Notes: a model not told the origin generated them from the letters alone. A DNA stretch of 15,384 nucleotides from JBBDWJ01 sp040902925 (GCA_040902925.1 JBBDWJ010000272.1:1-15384); one strand, 5' to 3'. Positions 7,683-15,133 are shown, counted from the first letter of the stretch. Translations and numbers: made by a program.

Positions 7683-9086
7683 TTATTCCGAAACCTGCAC
7701 CGCAACCGGCGCTGTTGCCGCCGCCGGCCGTTCCACGAAGCGGTAGGTGGCCGCGTAGATCACGATGGCGCTCAACACACCCGTAAGGAAGTCCGTCACG
7801 ATCACCGTTACCGCCGTGTAGGCCATCAAAGCAATGTGGTAGCGGCCCAACACCAGTACTTCGCGTACTTCCGCCGGTTTGACCATGGCGACTGCGACAT
7901 ACAGCAGAATGCCGCCGATGCAAGCCATCGGCACAATTTCGAGATAGGTAGCCAGATACGCGGCCATGGCGAGCTTGAGGAAGCACTTGAAAATGCCCGC
8001 CAGAGGGCTTACCGCGCCGAGCTTGATGTTGGTCGCGGTACGAGCCAAAGCGCCCGTATGCGGAAAGCCGTTCAGCAACGGGCAGATGGCATTGACCAGC
8101 CCCTGACCCCAGAGCTCCTTGTTGGGGTTGTAAGGCAGGCCGTGGTTCTCCGCCAGACGATCAGCCATTCGCGAGCACAGCAGGCTCTCGATGGCCGCGA
8201 CGAAGATGATAGCGACCACGAAGTAAGTCAGATCGAACCAGGCCTGCGGGTTGCCCCAAGGCAGCGGCGCGGGCGCCGTGAAGACCCAGAAGTCGGTCGG
8301 GATTCTGCCGTAGCGGTCTTGGACGAGGGCCAGCCCCTTGTCCGCCCAAACAGTCCCAGCGACCGCCGTCGTAGCACCGATCGCCAGCAGTGGCGCGGGA
8401 ATGTAGACCGAGAGCTTGAGTATGTACTTGGTCAAACCGAACGTTCCCAAGCCCAGGGCGACGGCGAAAACGCTGATTTCACCCAGATTCGAGGCGACGA
8501 CGCTGATCTTATCCAAGAACCCGTAGCCCAGCGCGGTCTTGAGACCCAGCAGCTCCCCCAATTGCGACATGGCGATCGTCACTGCGATGCCGATCGTGAA
8601 ACCTACCACGATCGAATGTGGCACCATGCTTACAATTCGCCCGAAGCGAGCCAGCCCAAACACCAGCAGCACCCCGCCGGCCAGCAGCGAGGCCAGCACC
8701 AGGAAGCTATGGTCGTAGCTCGCCATCAATCCGGCGATGATCGGAATGAATGCCGCCGTGGGGCCATAGACCTGGTACTTCGAGCCGCCGAACAAGGCGC
8801 CGATCAGGCCGGCGATGGCGCCGCCGACGATGCCCTGCTCAGGCCGCAGACCCGAAGCCATGGCAAAACCCATCGCCAGCGGAATGGCGACCATCGCGAC
8901 GATCAAACCGGCGGTGAAGTCGCGCAAGACATTCAGCCGCCAGTCGCCGCGTCTGAGATCCTCATAGCGGCCATCCACGGGGCTGAGAAAGAAAACCAGG
9001 CGTTGCCAAAAGCTCCCCTGGTCGGGGGTTGGCGGCGCCTCGGCAGCCATTGCTTTACGTGCTGGAGTACTAGAAGACGATTGCAT
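7683..9086 (-). CDS. SulP-family anion permease lacking a STAS domain (candidate bicarbonate transporter)
   Basis: Inner-membrane transporter of 467 aa, SLC26/SulP family. After a cytoplasmic N terminus (about 1-50), hydrophobic segments begin at LRDFTAGLIVAMVAIPLAMGFA (54-75). Family motifs: VYGPTAAFIPI at 107-116, E300 in IESLLCSRMADR, and the block PNKELWGQGLVNAICPLLNGFPHTGALARTATN around 321-353. The protein stops at about residue 467 just after the last helix (YRFVERPAAAT), so the C-terminal STAS domain typical of the family is absent. AAAGGAG lies 10 bases upstream of the ATG. The carbonic anhydrase gene is 44 bases upstream, a pairing that suggests bicarbonate as substrate (as for BicA-type SulP proteins), but sulfate or another anion cannot be excluded. 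Confidence 0.9.
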   Translation of the reverse strand: MQSSSSTPARKAMAAEAPPTPDQGSFWQRLVFFLSPVDGRYEDLRRGDWRLNVLRDFTAGLIVAMVAIPLAMGFAMASGLRPEQGIVGGAIAGLIGALFGGSKYQVYGPTAAFIPIIAGLMASYDHSFLVLASLLAGGVLLVFGLARFGRIVSMVPHSIVVGFTIGIAVTIAMSQLGELLGLKTALGYGFLDKISVVASNLGEISVFAVALGLGTFGLTKYILKLSVYIPAPLLAIGATTAVAGTVWADKGLALVQDRYGRIPTDFWVFTAPAPLPWGNPQAWFDLTYFVVAIIFVAAIESLLCSRMADRLAENHGLPYNPNKELWGQGLVNAICPLLNGFPHTGALARTATNIKLGAVSPLAGIFKCFLKLAMAAYLATYLEIVPMACIGGILLYVAVAMVKPAEVREVLVLGRYHIALMAYTAVTVIVTDFLTGVLSAIVIYAATYRFVERPAAATAPVAVQVSE

Positions 9087-9130
9087 TCGAGTTGATCTCC
9101 TTTCGGCACCCGGAGCCCATGGCTCAGAAC

Positions 9131-9781
9131 TTAAGTGGTTGAGACGGCCCGCTCGTGCTCGTAAACCTCACGAAACGGGCGGAAAACTTTGGCGTCGCGG
9201 TCGTAGACGGTGACCTCGCCACTGTCGATGTGGTAGACCCAACCGTGCAGTCGAAGCTGCCCCTTCCTCACCCTCGAGGCAACGCAGGGGTGGGTCATCA
9301 GGTGGTCCAACTGAGCCAGAGTGTTTTCTTGAATCAGGGCCCAGAGTTTCTCGGACTCGTCCCGGCAGTCGTAGTTTTCCTCCACCACCATGCGCGCCCG
9401 GTCCGCGTAGCGCAGCCAGGCCCTGACCGCGGGCAGCTCGGAGACGCTTTCGGGATGCAGCACGCCCTTGAGCGCGCCACAGTCGGAATGACCACAAACG
9501 ATAATTTCGCGAACATTGAGCACCATCACGGCGTACTCAATGGTGGCCGAAACGCCGCCCACCATCTCGCCGTGCGAGGGCACGATATTGCCTGCGTTAC
9601 GGATGATGAAGATCTCGCCAGGCTCGGTTTGCGTGATCAGGCTGGGGACGACTCGGGAGTCCGAACAGGTAATCACCAGGGAACTCGGTGACTGCCCGCT
9701 GGCGAGGCTCTTGAAGTCGCCGCTCATTTCCGGGAATACTTCGCGCTGAAATTTTCGAACGCCATCAATGATTTCTTGCAT
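9131..9781 (-). CDS. Beta-class carbonic anhydrase
   Basis: Zinc enzyme interconverting CO2 and bicarbonate, 216 aa, cytoplasmic. Zinc ligands are C39 in the CSDSR motif (39-43, with the D41-R43 catalytic dyad) and H98 and C101 in GHSDCGA. IIRNAGNIVP (59-68) and GGVSATIEYAV (75-85) are further family blocks; GWVYHIDSGEVTVYD near 180-194 is the typical C-terminal strand pair. The ATG at 9781 is chosen over one at 9835 because GAGGAAG lies 6 bases upstream and the family N terminus (MQEIIDGVRKFQREVFP) starts there. It is the first gene of the operon with SulP, two Usp genes and the HExxH gene; the product would supply or remove the bicarbonate moved by SulP. Confidence 0.95.
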   Translation of the reverse strand: MQEIIDGVRKFQREVFPEMSGDFKSLASGQSPSSLVITCSDSRVVPSLITQTEPGEIFIIRNAGNIVPSHGEMVGGVSATIEYAVMVLNVREIIVCGHSDCGALKGVLHPESVSELPAVRAWLRYADRARMVVEENYDCRDESEKLWALIQENTLAQLDHLMTHPCVASRVRKGQLRLHGWVYHIDSGEVTVYDRDAKVFRPFREVYEHERAVSTT

Positions 9782-9873
9782 ACACTTCCTCGCGTTAGAC
9801 AGATAAAAGGCCAGCGGGCGGGCAGACCGCCGCACTCGTAGGTTGATCGGAGACAGCTAGGAAAAGCGAAGGG

Positions 9874-10278
9874 CTAAGATTGTGAGGGAGGTCCGCGAAG
9901 AGCGTGTGCGAAGCCCGCAAAGGCGGGGTTCCAACGCTGGGGAAGGAAAGGGCTCAGTTGCGTCCAGGTAGCGTGGAAGAGGTCGCGCGGGCCGCCGCTG
10001 GCCGCTGGCGCAACGTGGACGTCGTCGCCGCCATCGTCGCTTGCAATGGGGGCTGAGATGGCAGCAGAGGTCTGGGCGGTGCACGCGACAGTTGGGAATA
10101 CGCCGTGCTCGCCGTGCTCATGCGCCAATTCGGAGTCATCGGCGCGAAGCGACCGCGTAGTGCGGGTCCGAACCCTGGTGAAGTCCAGAGCGGACCCCGC
10201 CCACACAAGTACCGAAGCCAAGCCGAGCAGGCAAACTACCAAGCCCAGCGTTCTTCGCTGTATGGGTTGAGACACCAT
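9874..10278 (-). CDS. Hypothetical small membrane-anchored or secreted protein
   Basis: 134 residues, not recognised. The N terminus has a basic stretch (QRRT) and a hydrophobic helix LGLVVCLLGLASVLVWAGSAL at about 11-31, so it is a signal peptide or membrane anchor. The rest is low-complexity: a HEHGEHG patch, an Ala/Asp/Gly-rich stretch and a C-terminal part rich in Pro and aromatic residues (FLPQRWNPAFAGFAHALRG). There is no good Shine-Dalgarno, but a promoter-like pair lies immediately upstream, which would give a very short leader. It lies about 90 bases ahead of the carbonic anhydrase start in the same direction and may be cotranscribed. A chance ORF in GC-rich DNA is the alternative. 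Confidence 0.45.
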   Translation of the reverse strand: MVSQPIQRRTLGLVVCLLGLASVLVWAGSALDFTRVRTRTTRSLRADDSELAHEHGEHGVFPTVACTAQTSAAISAPIASDDGGDDVHVAPAASGGPRDLFHATWTQLSPFLPQRWNPAFAGFAHALRGPPSQS

Positions 10279-10291
10279 CTAGATCTTAGTT

Positions 10292-10321
10292 ATTGTAGAC
10301 GAGCAACGATATCCAGGGCAA
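10292..10321 (-). promoter_or_regulatory. Putative sigma-70 promoter for the small hypothetical gene
   Basis: On the minus strand TTGCCC (10316-10321) and TACAAT (10292-10297) are separated by 18 bases. Transcription would start near 10285, only about 7 bases before the ATG at 10278. The -35 box overlaps the first bases of the left direct repeat at 10318. Confidence 0.45.
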
Positions 10322-10344
10322 GCGGGGTAGTGTCCTAAACCTGC
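10318..10344 (+). repeat. 27-base direct repeat, left copy
   Basis: Matches 10563-10589 at 25 of 27 positions; the shared core is GGGGTAGTGTCCTAAACC. Together with the right copy it brackets a non-coding unit of 245 bases. The motif looks like a mobile-element end, but no transposase is present. Confidence 0.75.
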
Positions 10345-10376
10345 GTGCCGGTTCAGTGTCATGCGGTGGATTCCGA

Positions 10377-10505
10377 AATCGCCGCAGGCGATCCGAGCCC
10401 CATCCGCGAGCATGGGGTGACCAGTTTTCATGCACTGTACCCCGCGATCGCTTTGAGAATGTTGCCCCACCCTTGCGGATAGGGGCCGGATCACCTGCGG
10501 CGATT
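10377..10505 (+). repeat. Long imperfect inverted repeat (stem of ~44 positions)
   Basis: Left arm 10378-10421 pairs with right arm 10461-10504: about 35 Watson-Crick pairs, 3 G-T pairs and 6 mismatches by hand count, with a loop of 39 bases. The first eleven pairs (ATCGCCGCAGG with CCTGCGGCGAT) are perfect. The G-T pairs are tolerated in a plus-strand RNA but become A-C in the minus-strand RNA, hinting that any structured transcript is from the plus strand. Weaker pairing continues outwards (CGGTT at 10349 with AACCG at 10531). No protein gene is convincing here. Confidence 0.7.
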
Positions 10506-10562
10506 GGATTGGCCCCAGCGCCACGCCCTCAACCGAAACCAACCCAAGATCAGAACAGTACC

Positions 10563-10589
10563 GCAAGTGGGGTAGTGTCCTAAACCCGC
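10563..10589 (+). repeat. 27-base direct repeat, right copy
   Basis: Second copy of the repeat at 10318-10344, with two substitutions (T for C at the sixth base, C for T near the end). Same orientation as the left copy. Confidence 0.75.
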
Positions 10590-10661
10590 TTAGATTCATA
10601 GGCTGCAGCAAGTTGCTGCGAATCGGCAGCATTGCAGGGTGCTGCAGAGCGTGCCTCGTCT

Positions 10662-10692
10662 GGGCCGTGGGAAACCAGCGATTCCGCGGCCC
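10662..10692 (-). terminator. Possible terminator hairpin downstream of thiE
   Basis: GGGCCG (10662-10667) pairs with CGGCCC (10687-10692), continued by GGGAA with TTCC. It lies about 25 bases past the thiE stop on the minus strand. No T-run follows, so the termination role is tentative. Two smaller GCAGCA/TGCTGC hairpins lie at about 10605-10655. Confidence 0.35.
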
Positions 10693-10717
10693 GTGCATGG
10701 TGGCGAACGCAGCCGGT

Positions 10718-11335
10718 TCATCTGCCCCTGCCGCGGCGCGCCCCGGCGATCGCGGCTACTACGGCCTCAAGGTCTTCGTTTTGCTGGAAGAGAGAAATTG
10801 CCGCGATTCCCGCTGCCCCTGCGGCAAAGCATTCCGCCGCATTGCTGAGATTCACGCCTCCGAGCGCATAGACCGGCATCTTCGACACCCGGCAGGCCTG
10901 CCGCAGTTTGGCTGCGCCTTGCGGCGGGCCGTAGCTGCTCTTCGATGGAGTCTCGAAGACGGGGCCGAAAACGCCGAAATCCGCTCCTTCCAACGCCGCG
11001 CGGCGGACTTCCTCCGCGCTGTGACAGGATACGCCCACCAGGAAACCAGACGGCGCCAGGTTGCGGATATCGGCCGGGGGTGCCGAGCCCGCCGGCAGGT
11101 GAACGCCATGGGCGCCAGCCGCGAGAGCTACGTCTGCCCGCGCGTTGACCAGAATCCTGGTTGACGACCCGCGAACCAAGGCTGCGGCGGCGCGGGTAAG
11201 CTCCAAAAGCTCGCGCGCCGCCAGATCCTTCTCTCGAATCTGCACAAGGTCGATGCCGGCCTGAACGGCGCGGCCGATGACCTCCAGCAGGTCTCCCTGG
11301 AGCTGCCTGCGGCCGGTTATGTAGTAAAGGCTCAT
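10718..11335 (-). CDS. thiE: Thiamine-phosphate synthase (ThiE/TenI family)
   Basis: Joins the thiazole phosphate and hydroxymethylpyrimidine pyrophosphate moieties to thiamine monophosphate in the cytoplasm; TIM-barrel protein of 205 aa, the normal length. Motifs in order: LYYITGRR at 3-10, QIREKDL at 32-38, ILVNARADVALAAGAHGVHLP at 61-81, GVSCHS at 101-106, FGPVFETPSK at 123-132, ALGGV at 157-161 and GAAGIAAIS at 173-181. The usual N-D-R of ThiE reads N-A-R and the GADGVHLGQ block reads GAHGVHLPA, so substrate contacts deviate and a TenI-like relative is possible. ATG at 11335 is chosen on homology; a TTG start at 11464 would add 43 unlike residues. No other thi genes and no recognisable TPP riboswitch upstream. 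Confidence 0.82.
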   Translation of the reverse strand: MSLYYITGRRQLQGDLLEVIGRAVQAGIDLVQIREKDLAARELLELTRAAAALVRGSSTRILVNARADVALAAGAHGVHLPAGSAPPADIRNLAPSGFLVGVSCHSAEEVRRAALEGADFGVFGPVFETPSKSSYGPPQGAAKLRQACRVSKMPVYALGGVNLSNAAECFAAGAAGIAAISLFQQNEDLEAVVAAIAGARRGRGR

Positions 11336-11751
11336 ATTCCGGGAAGAGTCTTGGGGCCCCCAGGCAATTGGCGCCGCGCCCGGGAGCTTCGTGAAAAGTC
11401 GCCAGGCCGGCTCCTGACGCCGTTCGAAGCGGAATCTGATGATAACGCCGTCCGCGCGACCCAAGGGTATCTGCGGCCAGCCAGCCCCGCCTCCGGTCCG
11501 CCGCTTCAGTCGCCGTTCGAAAGGCCGTCGAATGTTAGTTTAATCACGATTAACCCAAAGTAGCCGGCTGGATGGACTCGGGTAGCCCGTGGGGCGCTTC
11601 CAGTAGTGCCCGTGGACTCCATCGAATTTAAACCCTTTAAATGAAATAGGTTACAAGATCCAAACTTTCTCGAGCCAAGCTACGGTGAGTCCGTTCACAC
11701 CCTTGTCGATTCAGGTTTTGTAACCACGTTAGTCCGTACTGCATCCATAGG
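11336..11751. other. Divergent intergenic region between thiE and dnaK
   Basis: No convincing gene. The part from 11530 is richer in A+T than the genes. Seen here: a perfect 6-2-6 palindrome TTAATC-AC-GATTAA at 11540-11553; GATGGA (11571-11576) paired with TCCATC (11618-11623) around repeated GCCCGTGG; and TTTAAACCCTTTAAA near 11628-11642. No CIRCE or full HAIR (HspR) operator was found. Confidence 0.5.
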
Positions 11752-11780
11752 TTGACAATGAACGACTAAAGTTTCATACT
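11752..11780 (+). promoter_or_regulatory. Sigma-70 promoter of dnaK
   Basis: TTGACA (11752-11757), a perfect -35 box, and CATACT (11775-11780) are 17 bases apart. Transcription would start near 11787, giving a leader of about 100 bases before the dnaK ATG. A small TTCA-TAC-TGAA palindrome (11773-11783) covers the -10 box. Confidence 0.7.
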
Positions 11781-11837
11781 GAATTTGAGCTAAAGGCACC
11801 CGGTCCAAGACATTTGCGCACCCCCGACTGGCTCGGG

Positions 11838-11876
11838 CTTGGTGTGGCGACCAAGTTGGTGTGGGCGACAAGGAGG
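11838..11876 (+). promoter_or_regulatory. dnaK leader: hairpin, 17-base tandem repeat and ribosome binding site
   Basis: CTTGGT (11838-11843) and ACCAAG (11850-11855) form a perfect 6-bp stem. The 17-mers at 11839-11855 and 11856-11872 are near copies in tandem. AAGGAGG (11870-11876) is the dnaK ribosome binding site, 11 bases before the ATG, and fixes the start at 11888. Confidence 0.55.
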
Positions 11877-11887
11877 AACGACACTTT

Positions 11888-13816
11888 ATGGCTAAGATTA
11901 TCGGAATCGATCTGGGCACGACCAACTCTGTTGTGGCCGTGATGCAGGCCGGTCAGCCGACAGTAATTGCCAACCAAGAAGGGACGCGGACGACGCCCTC
12001 GGTGGTCGGATTTACCAAGACCGGTGAGCGGCTGGTGGGCCAGACTGCCAAGCGCCAGGCCGTCACGAACCCCGAAAATACCGTTTTTTCGATCAAGCGC
12101 TTTATGGGCCGCCGGTCCCACGAGGTGAAGGAAGAGACCAAGCTGGTTCCTTACAACATTGCCGCGTCGGACGGCCTGGTCAAGGTCGAAGTGGGCGGCA
12201 AGCAGTACTCGCCCCAAGAAGTGTCGGCGATGATCCTCGGCAAGTTGAAGGAAGCCGCCGAGTCTTATCTGGGCGAAAAGGTCACCCAGGCGGTCATTAC
12301 GGTCCCGGCCTACTTCAACGACTCGCAGCGGCAGGCAACCAAGGACGCGGGTAAGATCGCCGGGCTCGAGGTGCTTCGCATCATCAACGAGCCGACGGCC
12401 GCCGCGCTGGCGTACGGTCTCGATAAGAAATCCAACGAGACGATCGCCGTATACGATTTCGGCGGCGGCACGTTCGATATCTCGATCCTCGAAGTCGGCG
12501 AGGGCGTGGTCGAAGTGAAGGCCACCAACGGCGACACGCACTTGGGCGGCGACAACATCGACCACGTGGTTATCCAGTGGATCATCGACGAGTTCCGCAA
12601 GGAACAAGGCATTGATCTCAGCAATGACAAGATGGCGCTGCAACGGCTCCGGGAAGCCGCGGAGAAGGCCAAGATGGACCTCTCGACGCTGCTCGAGACC
12701 GACATCAACCTACCGTTTGTCACCGCGGATGCCAGCGGGCCGAAGCACTTGCAGTTGAAGCTCACCCGGGCGCGCCTGGAAGAAATGATGAAGCCGCTTC
12801 TGGAGCGGACGCTGGAGCCCTGCAAAAAGGCGCTCGCGGATGCCGGCATGTCGCCCAGCGACATCCACGAAGTGGTCATGGTCGGCGGCTCGACGCGTAT
12901 CCCGAAGGTGCAGCAGATGGTGCGCGATCTGTTCGGGCGCGATCCCCACAAGGGCGTTAACCCGGACGAAGTCGTGGCGATCGGCGCCGCGGTGCAAGGC
13001 GGCGTGCTCGGCGGCGAAGTGAAAGACGTCCTGTTGCTCGACGTGACGCCGCTGTCGTTGGGCATCGAGACCTTGGGAGGCGTGTTCACGAAGCTCATCG
13101 ATCGGAATACGACGATCCCGACGCGCAAGAGCGAGACCTTCTCGACCGCGGCCGACAACCAGACGTCGGTCGAAATCAAGGTCTATCAGGGCGAGCGCGC
13201 CATGGCGGCGGACAACCGCCTGCTGGGGGTTTTCCAACTCATCGGGCTGCCGCCGGCTCCTCGCGGCATGCCGCAGATCGAGGTGACTTTCGATATCGAC
13301 GCCAACGGTATTCTCAACGTGGCGGCGAAAGACAAAGCCACCGGGAAAGAGCAGAAAATCACCATCACCAGCTCCTCGGGCTTGTCGAAGGATGAGGTCG
13401 AGAAGATGGCGAAAGACGCCGAGTCGCACAGCGCCGACGACCAGCGGCGGCGCGACCTGATCGAGGCCCGCAACCGCGCCGACTCGATGATTTACAACAC
13501 CGAGAAGACGCTGCGCGAGCATCGCAGCAAGGTCAGCGACGAGGACGCCAAGCGCATCGAGGAAGCCCTCGAGGCAACCAAGAAGTCGATGCAGACGGAA
13601 GACCCGGCCGAGGTCAACAATGCGCTCGAAAAACTGACCCAGGCCAGTCATAAACTGGCGGAGGCCATGTATCAGTCGGCGTCGAGCAGCGCGGCCCCGG
13701 GAGGGACCGATGGGGCTTCGACCGATGGCGCGACGGGCGGTGAAGCTTCCGGAGAAACAAAGGACGACGTCGTCGACGCTGAATTTGTCGACATGGACGA
13801 CAAGTCAAAAAGCTAA
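11888..13816 (+). CDS. dnaK: Molecular chaperone DnaK (Hsp70)
   Basis: ATP-driven cytoplasmic Hsp70 chaperone, 642 aa, the standard length. Motifs: KIIGIDLGTTNSVVAV at the N terminus (phosphate loop 1), VPAYFNDSQRQATKDAG, INEPTAAALAYGLD, IAVYDFGGGTFDISIL (phosphate loop 2), VVMVGGSTRIPKVQ (adenosine motif), interdomain linker KDVLLLDVTPLSLGIETLGG, then the substrate-binding beta-sandwich with NTTIPTRKSETFSTA and a helical lid ending in an acidic tail with DVVDAEFVDMDD. ATG at 11888 has an AAGGAGG site; an upstream in-frame start at 11861 would overlap that site and is rejected. First gene of a dnaK-dnaJ-hspR-like group; grpE is not in the group. A consensus sigma-70 promoter lies upstream. 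Confidence 0.99.
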   Translation: MAKIIGIDLGTTNSVVAVMQAGQPTVIANQEGTRTTPSVVGFTKTGERLVGQTAKRQAVTNPENTVFSIKRFMGRRSHEVKEETKLVPYNIAASDGLVKVEVGGKQYSPQEVSAMILGKLKEAAESYLGEKVTQAVITVPAYFNDSQRQATKDAGKIAGLEVLRIINEPTAAALAYGLDKKSNETIAVYDFGGGTFDISILEVGEGVVEVKATNGDTHLGGDNIDHVVIQWIIDEFRKEQGIDLSNDKMALQRLREAAEKAKMDLSTLLETDINLPFVTADASGPKHLQLKLTRARLEEMMKPLLERTLEPCKKALADAGMSPSDIHEVVMVGGSTRIPKVQQMVRDLFGRDPHKGVNPDEVVAIGAAVQGGVLGGEVKDVLLLDVTPLSLGIETLGGVFTKLIDRNTTIPTRKSETFSTAADNQTSVEIKVYQGERAMAADNRLLGVFQLIGLPPAPRGMPQIEVTFDIDANGILNVAAKDKATGKEQKITITSSSGLSKDEVEKMAKDAESHSADDQRRRDLIEARNRADSMIYNTEKTLREHRSKVSDEDAKRIEEALEATKKSMQTEDPAEVNNALEKLTQASHKLAEAMYQSASSSAAPGGTDGASTDGATGGEASGETKDDVVDAEFVDMDDKSKS

Positions 13817-13852
13817 GCGCGACAGCAGATCGCGCCGCAACGCGTTCGCATC

Positions 13853-13889
13853 CGGAGGAGGCTTGGCCTTTTAGGGGCGGCCTCCTCCG
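13853..13889 (+). terminator. Strong intercistronic hairpin between dnaK and dnaJ
   Basis: CGGAGGAGGC (13853-13862) pairs perfectly over 10 bp with GCCTCCTCCG (13880-13889) around a 17-base loop. No T-run follows, so it may act as a partial terminator, RNA processing site or 3'-end stabiliser lowering dnaJ output relative to dnaK. Confidence 0.55.
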
Positions 13890-13959
13890 AGTAGTTTCAC
13901 CGGGCGGGGAGCGCTTTTGTTGAGAAGGAGCCCGCGTACTGAGAACGGCTAGGTTTACC

Positions 13960-15132
13960 GTGCCCGCGACAGAAAACAAGGACTACTACAAGATCCTCGG
14001 CGTCAGCCGGGAAGCTTCGGCGGAGGATATCAAGAAGGCTTACCGCCGCCTGGCGCGCAAGTACCATCCCGACGTTAACCCCGGCGACAATTCTGCCGAA
14101 GACCGCTTCAAGGAAATCCAGGAAGCCCACGATATTCTCGGCGATAAGAAAAAGCGCCAGATGTACGACCAGTTCGGCTTCTACTCCGAGGCTGGAGCTT
14201 ATTCGGGCGCAGCGGCGGGAGCGGGAAACAAGCCCTCCGATTTCGGCTTCAGCGGCTTCGACTTTTCCGACGCCTACGGGCCGGGGGGCGAAGCCGCTCA
14301 GGGGCGCGGCTCGTGGGGCGGCTTCGGCGATCTGTTCTCGCAGTTCTTTAAGCAGGGCGGCCGCGGCGGTCCGCAAACGGCGGCGCCGGATTCGGGCGAA
14401 GACCTCGAATACTCGGTGGACATCGGTTTTTGGGACGCCATTCGAGGCACCACCGTCCGGCTGAACGTTTTCCGGCACGAAAAGTGCTCGCAGTGCGGCG
14501 GCGCGGGGGCCAACAGCAGCGGCTCGTTCGTGTGCACCGAGTGCAACGGTAGCGGGCAGGTCAACCAGACCGTCGGGAATATGCGCTTCAATCTGACATG
14601 CCCGCGGTGCCAGGGGCGGGGCCAGGTGCGCAGCACTTGCCCGGCGTGTAATGGCGAGGGGCGGATCGGCCGCAACGAAACGGTCGAAGTGCGCATTCCC
14701 CCGGGCGCTCAGAACGGCTCGCGGCTTCGTGTGCCCAGAAAAGGCAATACGGGCAAGCAGGGCCAGCCCGCTGGAGACCTGTATATCGTGACGCGCGTCG
14801 GATCGCATCCGCTGTTCGAGCGCAAGGCCGATGACATCTACATCTCGGTTCCCATCAGCATCGGCGAGGCGGTGTTGGGCGCGAAGGTGGAAGTGCCCAC
14901 CATCGACGGCAAGGCGCTGCTGAAGATTCCGCCCGCCACGAACTCGGGCAAGACTTTCCGGCTGCGGGAAAAAGGCGTGCTGAACCACCGCACGAACCGG
15001 CGCGGCGACCAGTACGTCGAAGTGAAAATCGTTGTACCGACGGTTCCTGACGAGTCCTCGAAAGATCTGCTCAGAAAATTCGGTGAATTGAACTTTGACG
15101 ATCCGCGATCGGGACTGTGGGAAAAAGTCTGA
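13960..15132 (+). CDS. dnaJ: Co-chaperone DnaJ (Hsp40, type I with zinc-finger domain)
   Basis: Stimulates the DnaK ATPase and delivers substrates; 390 aa. J domain at about 8-72 with the HPD tripeptide at 36-38 in KYHPDVNPGD; Gly/Phe-rich linker at about 73-140; zinc-finger domain at 176-235 with four CxxCxGxG repeats: CSQCGGAG (C176), CTECNGSG, CPRCQGRG and CPACNGEG (C227); then C-terminal substrate-binding domains (VRIPPGAQNGSRLRVPRKGN, and GEAVLGAKVEVPTIDG). Start is GTG at 13960 with only a weak AGG at 13951; the J domain begins a few residues later, and no ATG fits better. The stop TGA (15130-15132) is one base before the next ATG, indicating translational coupling. Confidence 0.96.
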   Translation: MPATENKDYYKILGVSREASAEDIKKAYRRLARKYHPDVNPGDNSAEDRFKEIQEAHDILGDKKKRQMYDQFGFYSEAGAYSGAAAGAGNKPSDFGFSGFDFSDAYGPGGEAAQGRGSWGGFGDLFSQFFKQGGRGGPQTAAPDSGEDLEYSVDIGFWDAIRGTTVRLNVFRHEKCSQCGGAGANSSGSFVCTECNGSGQVNQTVGNMRFNLTCPRCQGRGQVRSTCPACNGEGRIGRNETVEVRIPPGAQNGSRLRVPRKGNTGKQGQPAGDLYIVTRVGSHPLFERKADDIYISVPISIGEAVLGAKVEVPTIDGKALLKIPPATNSGKTFRLREKGVLNHRTNRRGDQYVEVKIVVPTVPDESSKDLLRKFGELNFDDPRSGLWEKV

Positions 15133-15133
15133 C

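Noticed and set aside
7836..9095. 419-codon plus-strand frame opposite the SulP gene
   Set aside because: Antisense shadow; its product is Gln/Arg/His-rich, as expected from the reverse of membrane-protein codons.
10279..10698. 139-codon open frame on the minus strand across the repeat unit
   Set aside because: It runs through both direct repeats and the long palindrome, has no ribosome site, and its composition is explained by GC-rich DNA lacking stops.
11336..11887. TPP riboswitch, CIRCE or HAIR operator upstream of thiE/dnaK
   Set aside because: Looked for the conserved pieces (CTGAGA-type TPP core, TTAGCACTC/GAGTGCTAA, CTTGAGT/ACTCAAG) by eye and found none complete.
11774..12643. 289-codon open frame antisense to dnaK, and other long frames opposite dnaK and dnaJ
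   Set aside because: Mirror frames of strongly codon-biased genes; the sense strand encodes unmistakable DnaK and DnaJ.
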